Source: Micractinium sp. NFX-FRZ (Eukaryota > Chlorophyta > Trebouxiophyceae > Chlorellales > Chlorellaceae). From it: DNA of 15,328 nt. Shown one piece after another: positions 10,801 through 15,328 of this stretch. Position numbers and translations under genes: made by a program. The stretch is taken from contig JAPTJF010000768.1 in the NCBI GenBank assembly GCA_029339195.1, positions 1 through 15,328 on the forward strand, read 5' to 3'. Position 1 is the first letter of the stretch, and every line of letters starts with the position of its first letter. The notes beneath the pieces are model-generated. The model ran no database searches and was not told the DNA's origin. It saw nothing but the letters and a program-made list of their open reading frames with translations.

Positions 10801-13800
10801 ATGGCGCCCTCCGCCGGCCATGCGCAGCTGGCACCCCTGCCGGGCGCAGCAGTACCCCCGCCGCTGCCACTGGCTCCCCTGCCCGCAGAGCCAGCAGCCA
10901 TGCCGCTAGCTCTCATGCAGCTGCTGCCAGGCATGGCTGGTCAGCCTGCAGCCTATCCGCCTGCCCTGCCGCCCCCTGGCTCTGCCCTTCCGGCCCCACT
11001 GCCGCTGATGCCAGCCACAATAGAGCCACCAAGCCAAGCCCAGCAGGCCAGTGCGGCGTCCAAGCTGCCCCCGTCCATGCAGCAGGCAGCAGCCATGCTG
11101 CTGCCAAGGGTGCCGGCACAGCATGTGGAGACCACCTCCTCAGCGGCGGGACCTGCCGGCATTGGACTCAGGCTGCCGCTATTTCAGCAGGGCCCGGGCA
11201 GCGCAGACTCCCAGGCTGCTGGGCCGCAGGCGGCAAGCCTGGCCAGCATGCAGCCAGACGGCCAGGCGCGACCGGCAGGGCCGCTGCCGCTGCACCCTTT
11301 GTGGCCTGCCTGGCCGGCCGGGTGGAGCAGCGCACCGGGCATCGCGGCAGTACCACCAGCAGGTGAAGCGCCACTGCCGGGGGCTGCCCAGCTGCCAGGC
11401 TGGTCGGCGCCGTCCCCACAGCAGCCGCTGCCGCCGCCGCAGCAGCAGCAGCAGTCCTCGGGCGCCGTCCCCAGTCCTAACAGCAGCCCTGGCAGGAGCA
11501 GCCTGCTGTGGGCGCCCCCCGGCACAACCGGCGGCGGCATGGGCTGGGATCCCCCGCCGCCGGCAGCAGCAGCAACTCCAGCAGCAGCAGCAGTGCCAGG
11601 TGGGCCAGCAGCGGTGCCGGCTGTCGGAGTGTTGGCAGTGCGGCCGGAGAGCAGGAGCAGCGGGTTTTGGGACCGCTGGGAGCCTGGTTCGCCTGGCTCT
11701 GACGTCAGCCTGCCTGGGCTGCTGGGGCCTGATTGGCGGGAGGAGGAGGAGGAGGGAGACGAGGAGCCACCTCCCCTGGTGGGGCCCGATTGGAGGGAGG
11801 GAGAGGGAGACGAGGAGCCACCCCCACTGGTGGGCGGCAGCGGCGAGGGCCTGGACCATCTTCCCATCTGGGGCAGCGCCCTTGGCCTGGGCTCAGGCTG
11901 GGCCCGCGGCTCCGGGGCTGGCGAGTGGGAAGAGTATGATGCAGCTGCCTGGGAACAGGCGGGTCATGGCGGCACCGAGCTGGCATGGGCAGAGGAAGAG
12001 GGCAGCTGGCAGCCCCCGCTGGGCCTGCTGGGTGGCGTGCACTCGCGGGAGGCGGCTCCCCAGCAGCATCAGCATCTGGAGCTGGCGGGGCTGCGCAACC
12101 AGTGGGGAGAGTACAACTGCTTCCTCAACGTCGTGGTGCAGTGCCTCTGGCGGTGCGCCGCCTTCCGCCAGCTGGTGAGGGGAGGGAGGGAGGGGTGGAG
12201 GGGTGGATGCAGAGGGCTGCTGGCGCAGCAGTCTGCCTGTTGCGCTGTACATTCTGGTGTATTACTTTGTCTTACGTGTACGTTTGCCGGCCTGCCAGCC
12301 CCTTTATCGCCCTTGATGTCGGTGTGTGCTACCCTGGCCCTCTTCTGCCTGCTAGGCAGTGCCTTGGTTGAAAAGCCCTCACCCTTTTGTCTGCTTGCCA
12401 TCACCTCAGGTTCTCTCCTGGGTGCCCCGCTTATTCGAGGCCCACCCCGTGGTGCTGGCCCTGCGCCGGCTGTTTGAGCAGCTGCAGCAGCAGGAGGCGG
12501 CCGCGGCGGCTGCTGGCTCGGCGGCAGCAGCCACCGCCAGCAGGCGGGTGGTGGACCCTTCTGAGCTGCGCCTGGCGCTGTCCAGCGCCGCTGAACGCAG
12601 GTTCAGGCTGGGTGAGTGTGTTTACGCTTGGGCAGCAACCAGTACTGCCAGCTGCCAATTCACACTGGGGTGCCATGATATATTGGGCGCTGCGTCTTGC
12701 CTACTGACTTGCCTGTCATCCTGTTGGTGTGTGCCTCCCCCCCTTCCCCTCCTCCCCCTCACCTCCCATGCACACTCATTCACCAGCAGGCGAGATGAAT
12801 GATGCGGGCGAGGTGCTGCTCACGATGTATGAGAGCATTGACACAGTCACGCAGGCAAGAGTCTCTTTCTTTTCTCAAGTTGCAGCAGACCTTGCGGTTG
12901 GACGTTCGGTAGTAGCATGTAGGGCATAATTACTGGGCCATTTGTCACAATCCGTGGCTGTCAGCGTACATTGGCCTGTCATCCCTTATGGAAGTGTTGT
13001 TTCTCCACGCTGCCAAACCTTTCCCAGCCTGAATTCAAATGCCCCCTCTGCAGGCCCAGCGCCTGCCCAGCTGCGTGGAGCCGCTTGCCGGCATGCCAGT
13101 GGAGGAGGGCGTGGCATGCTCGGCCTGCCGCATGCCCAGCCACCAGCAGCAGTACACGCAGTACTTTTTCAACACGCAGGTAAGAGTAAAGTTGATGGGG
13201 CAGCCACAGTTGGGAAGAGAGAGGACACAACCTGTCATAAGTTTGTGAATGCACGCAGCTTAATGCTTTACTAGCATGATGGCTTAAAGTTTTGAAGGTG
13301 TCCGCACCTCTCCCCTCCCTGTGCTCCACCGGACCTGCAGGCGGCAGCGATGCAAGCTGCACACAGCCAGGCGCAGGCGGAGCGCCGGCTGGGCCGCCTG
13401 GGTGCCAGCAGTATGGGCAAGCGCCTGGGTGCGGCGCTGGCCCAAGAGAAGACGTGCGACACAGACAGGGGTGAGTCGGGGAGGCAGGGAGTTGTGGATG
13501 GGGTTGAAGATGACTTGTGCAACAGTGCCTGGCGCGTGTGCTTTGCATGCAGCACTTTGATCCATGAAAACTTATGGCAGCACACAACAGCTTGGCGGTG
13601 CATGAACCACTGTAGCAGAGTGCCTTGCCAGACTTCTATGCCTGCCTCTCTCCCCATGCAGGCGGCTGTGGCCGCCTGCTGCCCGTGCAGCACCGCCTGT
13701 TGAGCGCGCCGCAGGTGTTCAGCCTGCAGCTGACGTGGCCCTCCCACGCCGAGGCACCCGAAGACATTGGCGCCGCGCTGCGCACGCTGGACGACAGGGT

Positions 13801-14407
13801 GAGCGGGGGTTGAGCGAGGGATGGGGGGGGGCGTGCTTGCTGACCTCTCAAAGCTTCCCCAATGAGCACCAGACGGGAAACTCGTGATGCTTGCATGCAT
13901 GTGTTGTCATCATGTATGCATCTACATTCTTCCTCTGCCCTTATCCTCTCTCCCGTTCCCGGCAGCTGGCGCTGGGCGACGTGTACGGCTGCGAGGCAGC
14001 TGCGGGGCGCACCTACAGCCTGCGCTCCCTGGTCTGCTACTACGGCCAGCACTACTCCGCCTTCGTGGCGCTGCCGGAGCTGGGGGGGGAGTGAGTGGCG
14101 GGAGGGAAGTGGTGTGACAATCTGGGAGGTCGCCATTGGTTGCTTGAATGTGAGTGAGCGACTAGAACCGGTGTTGTGAGCAGCCCAGTAGCTTGCAACA
14201 GGTTGCAGCAGCTTGCAGTAGCAACACGTAAGTGCCAGCACTTCTTTCCTCAAACAGCACACCCCCACTGCCTGCCCGCACCCCCGCAGGTTTGCAATGT
14301 TTGATGACACGAAAGTCACGCGCGCAGGCGGCTGGGAGGACGTGGTGCGCCGCTGCGAGGCGGGGCGCATCCAGCCCAGCCTGCTCTTCTACGAGGCGGC
14401 GGACTGA
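1792..14407 (+). CDS. Large plant-type ubiquitin carboxyl-terminal hydrolase (USP / peptidase C19), 29 exons
   Basis: Exons: 1792-2880, 3022-3087, 3308-3367, 3578-3673, 3789-3962, 4117-4203, 4533-4718, 4901-4979, 5227-5252, 5423-5590, 5738-5905, 6231-6369, 6535-6671, 6895-6987, 7138-7353, 7535-7657, 7796-8001, 8267-8355, 8692-8902, 9047-9150, 9291-9487, 9661-12174, 12410-12611, 12790-12854, 13054-13179, 13341-13470, 13662-13798, 13966-14090, 14290-14407. They sum to 7131 nt, 2376 residues. Intron phases are 19 phase 0, 6 phase 1 and 3 phase 2, and every junction keeps frame. The ATG has G at -3 and G at +4. The C-terminal domain (about residues 2048-2374) carries the Cys box GLRNQWGEYNCFLN (Cys2058), a zinc ribbon, the His box CYYGQHYSAF (His2325) and FDD (2342-2344). 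The expected role is removal of ubiquitin from proteins. The order of regions resembles plant DUF627/DUF629-UCH proteins and the USP53/USP54 branch. Uncertain acceptors are 2949 or 3021, and 6882 or 6894; the exon 13 donor could be 6672 or 6681. The gene could have been split in an automatic annotation, but the phases favour one gene. Confidence 0.85.
4211..4248 (+). repeat. Degenerate short tandem repeat in intron 6
   Basis: Four imperfect units of 9-10 nt of the form GACTSGACW are arranged head to tail just after the intron 6 donor. They lie in non-coding sequence. I see no function. Confidence 0.7.
4980..5009 (+). repeat. GT microsatellite at the exon 8 donor
   Basis: About 15 GT/TG units with a single C interruption start at the very first base of intron 8. 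The donor GT is therefore the first unit of the repeat. See the findings for the splicing consequence. Confidence 0.9.
5227..5252 (+). other. 26-nt microexon (exon 9)
   Basis: It is flanked by a GTGCAG acceptor and a GTAGCG donor. It enters in phase 1 and leaves in phase 0, so it exactly repairs the phase left by exon 8 (79 nt). Together they encode 35 residues across the junction, ending TLDIVPLQ. Skipping it would break the frame. Support is purely from phase arithmetic and splice consensus. Confidence 0.65.
6401..6469 (+). repeat. Minisatellite with 11/12-nt units in intron 12
   Basis: Six head-to-tail units begin TTGTGT and end GCAAG or AGCTAG. Unit lengths run 12, 11, 11, 12, 12, 11. 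Two sub-types alternate, which suggests growth by unequal exchange or slippage of a two-type block. The repeat lies between the exon 12 donor (6370) and the exon 13 acceptor (6534), so it is spliced out. Confidence 0.9.
7658..7795 (+). other. Intron 16, GC-AG type, 138 nt, stop-free
   Basis: Exon 16 ends TTGCAG and the intron starts GCAAGC, the consensus of the minor U2-type GC-AG class. The acceptor is GTGCAG at 7790-7795. The intron is lower in GC than its neighbours, yet it is 46 codons long with no stop in the coding frame. Retention would add 46 residues without a frameshift. No good GT donor that keeps phase lies nearby except 7612, which would remove 15 conserved-looking codons. Confidence 0.65.
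7820..7858 (+). repeat. (CAG)13 trinucleotide repeat coding for 13 Gln
   Basis: Thirteen perfect CAG codons in exon 17 encode residues about 978-990, followed by CGG and another CAG. Pure repeats of this length commonly vary in number between strains (established knowledge). The tract lies just after the GC-AG intron, between two helical segments. Confidence 0.95.
8401..8452 (+). repeat. Purine-rich, G-run-containing tract in intron 18
   Basis: About 50 nt are nearly all purine, and there are GGG or GGGG runs at 8418, 8423, 8438 and 8450. The tract could form a G-quadruplex in the transcript, though its loops are longer than those of the motif at 12179. It lies in the 336-nt intron 18, whose remainder shows nothing else. 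Confidence 0.5.
9291..9858 (+). other. Highly charged, coiled-coil-like segment before the disordered region
   Basis: Exon 21 and the start of exon 22 encode about residues 1173-1304. In order they hold a Ser/Gln-rich start, Glu/Gln/Arg and Ala/Glu helical repeats, a basic patch RRARKQRLRQ (about 1242-1251) that could be a nuclear signal or nucleic-acid contact, and acidic runs ending DEEEDEEEEEE. Plant UCH-related proteins carry a comparable Glu/Lys-rich segment at the same place, upstream of the protease domain (from memory). Composition is seen directly; coiled-coil formation is inference. Confidence 0.6.
10561..10680 (+). repeat. Imperfect 13-14 residue Pro-rich tandem repeats
   Basis: Three consecutive units have the pattern VSPPLPxAPQPxA: 10561-10599, a diverged unit at 10600-10641, and 10642-10680. 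A related PPPLPLAPLPAEPA lies further on, near 10855-10890. PPLP-type repeats could bind SH3 or WW domains, but that is only inference. The repeats probably arose by slippage within the disordered exon. Confidence 0.75.
11725..11832 (+). repeat. Acidic tandem repeat GPDWRE..GDEEPPPLV
   Basis: Two adjacent units of 19 residues (11725-11781) and 17 residues (11782-11832) share GPDWRE and GDEEPPPLV and differ by a two-residue deletion in the Glu run. They lie about 95 residues before the catalytic Cys box. Their regular Trp and PPPLV makes them look like short binding motifs in a disordered tail; the partner is unknown. Confidence 0.85.
12175..12409 (+). other. Intron 22, with a G-quadruplex motif at its 5' end
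   Basis: The intron begins GTGAGG at 12175 and ends CCTCAG at 12409; it is 235 nt long. At 12179-12206 the coding strand has five tracts of three or four G (plus GG pairs), most separated by single bases. This is a textbook G-quadruplex motif directly beside the donor. The intron has no stop in the coding frame. Retention would run into a frameshifted stop at 12475-12477, after the Cys box and before the zinc ribbon and His box. Confidence 0.7.
12855..13053 (+). other. Intron 24, GC-AG type
   Basis: Exon 24 ends ACGCAG and the intron begins GCAAGA; the acceptor CTCTGCAG ends at 13053. The GC donor restores phase 0 between TMYESIDTVTQ and AQRLPSC. Reading on without splicing meets a stop at 12927-12929. 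This is the second GC-AG intron of the gene. Confidence 0.7.
13117..13669 (+). other. Zinc ribbon of the USP domain
   Basis: The first knuckle is CSAC (residues 2187 and 2190, codons at 13117-13119 and 13126-13128 in exon 25). The second is CDTDRGGCG, with Cys2246 at 13455-13457 and Cys2253 at 13667-13669, split over the intron between exons 26 and 27. Two CxxC-like pairs about 55 residues apart are a standard USP feature that holds one zinc ion between the fingers. The second spacing is C-x6-C, which fits the GGCG form of the plant branch. All four ligands are present. Confidence 0.75.
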
Positions 14408-15085
14408 AGGCGGGGGAGATGGTAGCATGCAGGCCACACAACGGCTCGTTTTCATCCACACTTTTCCTAGCCTGTGGGAAAATATTACTTTTCTGATCCA
14501 TGGGGACAGTGACAGATCTCCCCCTGCCATCTCCCCGTCTTCATGCATGCACCTTAAGCTTCTCAACGTGCTCGCTGCCAGTCTGCTCAACCTATCTGCT
14601 GGTACTGCCCTTTTCACTCGCTAGGCTTTGCGCTCATGTACAAGTGATGGACAGTATGAGGTGTACTGGGGAAAGGGTCAGCGTGAGTGCAGTATTCTGG
14701 TCTGATCTTGGACAGAGGCCGGGCAGCCCAGCGTGGCGCAGCATCGGCGATGCTTCTGCGGGTGCCTGTTCGCCTCCCTGGCACGGTTGCTCTCGGTCAT
14801 GCATTCCCTGGCGCCCTGGGCGGATCCGCCTGCTTTGCGCCAGTGCCAGAAGGGGCACGGAGCCTGGCTAGGCCCAGGAACGACACACCACTAGCTGAGA
14901 GTTGCTGCACCGGCTGCGTCGCATGCCGTTGCCACGCTTCCTTCGTCCCCCGTCTTAGACCTGAAGTTCAGTCCGCTGCCTCATAGAAGAGCAGGCTGGG
15001 CTGGATGCGCCCCGCCTCGCAGCGGCGCACCACCTCTGCCAGGCTGCCCACTCGCACGACCTTGGTGTCGTCAAACAGGGCAAAC
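14290..15085. repeat. Inverted repeat formed by the last USP exons
   Basis: Exon 29 of the full-length gene (14290-14407) and the last exon of the minus-strand copy (14968-15085) are both exactly 118 nt. They match in inverted orientation with about 18 differences. The distal half is almost identical, including a block of about 50 nt with no change in any of the three copies of the window. The arms are separated by 560 nt. The preceding exons (13966-14090 and 15267 onward) extend the inverted similarity. Confidence 0.9.
14408..14967. other. Shared 3' flank of two convergent USP genes
   Basis: 560 nt lie between the stop of the full-length gene (14405-14407, plus strand) and the stop of the third copy (14968-14970, minus strand). 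I see no coding frame with supporting motifs, and no TGTAA on either strand. The 3' UTRs of the two genes must therefore use a variant signal, be short, or overlap. AT-richer patches occur at 14440-14500, and the rest is mixed. No RNA gene was recognised. Confidence 0.6.
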
Positions 15086-15328
15086 CTGCAGCCAAGTAAG
15101 GCATGAGCATGAATGAGAGCCAGAAGAAAAGACGGGTACATCTTGTGGCAAAAACGAACAAGCATGACAGCACCATGTGCTGCTGGGTTGGTTGAATCTG
15201 CCACCTAATTCCTGGATCCAATCACTCGTCCTCAACACTTTTCAACACGCCCCCGCTCCCACTCACTCTCCCCGCAGCTCCGGCAGCGCCACGAAGGCGG
15301 AGTAGTGCTGGCCGTAGTAGCAGACCAG
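14968..15328 (-). CDS. USP-family deubiquitinase paralogue, C-terminal exons only (copy 3, cut by right edge)
   Basis: On the minus strand the exons are 15328-15267 (open at the window edge) and 15085-14968, with stop TGA at 14970-14968. The intron, 15266-15086, starts GTGAGT, ends CTGCAG and is phase 2, exactly as in the other two copies. The visible product holds the His box LVCYYGQHYSAFV, then FALFDDTKVVRVG and the end QPSLLFYEAAD. In this copy SLAEVVRRC replaces the GGWExVVRRC of the other two. The visible part of the upstream exon (62 nt) is identical to the matching part of copy 1, and the identity runs about 15 nt into the intron, closer than to the central gene. The gene converges on the full-length gene. 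Whether it is full length beyond the edge is unknown. Confidence 0.87.

Larger units (their letters stand above)
9859..12085 (+). other. Long intrinsically disordered Ala/Pro/Gln/Ser region in one exon
   Basis: Most of the 2514-nt exon 22 encodes about 740 residues dominated by Ala, Pro, Gln, Ser, Leu and Gly, with several Ala and Gln runs. No folded domain is recognisable. It separates the helical and charged part from the catalytic domain. Other exons of this gene, apart from exon 1, are at most 216 nt. Long antisense open frames across this stretch are composition shadows. Confidence 0.8.
12088..14404 (+). other. Peptidase C19 (USP/UCH) catalytic domain, split over eight exons
   Basis: The Cys box starts GLRNQWGEYNCFLN, with the Cys codon at 12118-12120. 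Then come VVVQCLWRCAAFRQ, HPVVLALRRLF, the segment ELRLALSS followed by GEMNDAGEVLLTMYESI, the zinc ribbon, and QVFSLQLTWP. The His box QHYSAF has its His codon at 14050-14052. FDD in exon 29 precedes GGWEDVVRRCEAG and the LLFYEAAD end. The two extra residues between the Asn of GLRN and the Cys, compared with ordinary USPs (GLxNxGNTC), are typical of the USP53/USP54 and plant UCH-related branch. Cys, His and Asp are all present, so activity is plausible. About 327 residues is near the normal USP core size. Confidence 0.92.

Noticed and set aside
9798..10934. 378-codon open frame on the minus strand
   Set aside because: It lies opposite the disordered exon. Its Gly/Ala/Ser-rich composition mirrors the GC-rich low-complexity plus-strand codons, and the plus frame joins exons on both sides in phase.
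11179..11867. Two overlapping minus-strand open frames of about 226 codons
   Set aside because: Both are antisense to the low-complexity exon. Overlap of several open frames here is expected from composition.
14634..14986. Short frames on both strands in the convergent intergenic region
   Set aside because: There are no splice sites in matching phase, no recognisable motif, and they are of chance length for GC-rich DNA.
1..15328. Transposon or retrocopy origin of the USP copies
   Set aside because: All copies keep introns at the same positions and phases, so they are not reverse-transcribed copies. No terminal repeats, target-site duplications or transposase were seen.

Overview
This window looks like nuclear DNA from a GC-rich unicellular green alga, most likely a trebouxiophyte of the Chlorella kind (inference). 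The reasons are dense short spliceosomal introns (mostly GTGAGN donors and TGCAG/CCGCAG acceptors), strongly G/C-ending codons, Ala/Gln/Pro-rich coding sequence with CAG runs, a TGTAA element of the chlorophyte polyadenylation type, and a protein whose closest recognisable architecture is a plant family. I see no bacterial operons, CRISPR arrays, phage genes or transposons.

Layout: (1) 1-654, plus strand, holds the last three exons of a ubiquitin-specific-protease (USP) gene cut by the left edge. (2) 655-1791 is an intergenic region with the 3' UTR of that gene and the promoter/5' UTR of the next. (3) 1792-14407, plus strand, is one very large gene that I assemble into 29 exons and 28 introns. 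All splice phases agree, giving a 7131-nt CDS (2376 residues plus stop). It encodes a plant-type multidomain USP: helical N-terminal and middle regions, a charged segment, a roughly 750-residue disordered region in a single 2.5-kb exon, and a C-terminal peptidase C19 domain with Cys, His and Asp boxes and a zinc ribbon. (4) 14408-14967 is the shared 3' flank of two convergent genes. (5) 14968-15328, minus strand, holds the last two exons of a third USP copy cut by the right edge.

The window is therefore a small USP paralogue cluster with one head-to-tail and one tail-to-tail neighbour. The last exons have identical lengths and phases in all copies and near-identical sequence, while the introns have largely diverged. 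The genes probably act in ubiquitin removal. No new multi-gene system is visible. The most interesting points are the paralogue cluster with exon-limited identity, two GC-AG introns (one stop-free and a multiple of three), a strong G-quadruplex motif at the donor that splits the catalytic domain, a donor embedded in a GT microsatellite, a 26-nt microexon, and the very long disordered exon.
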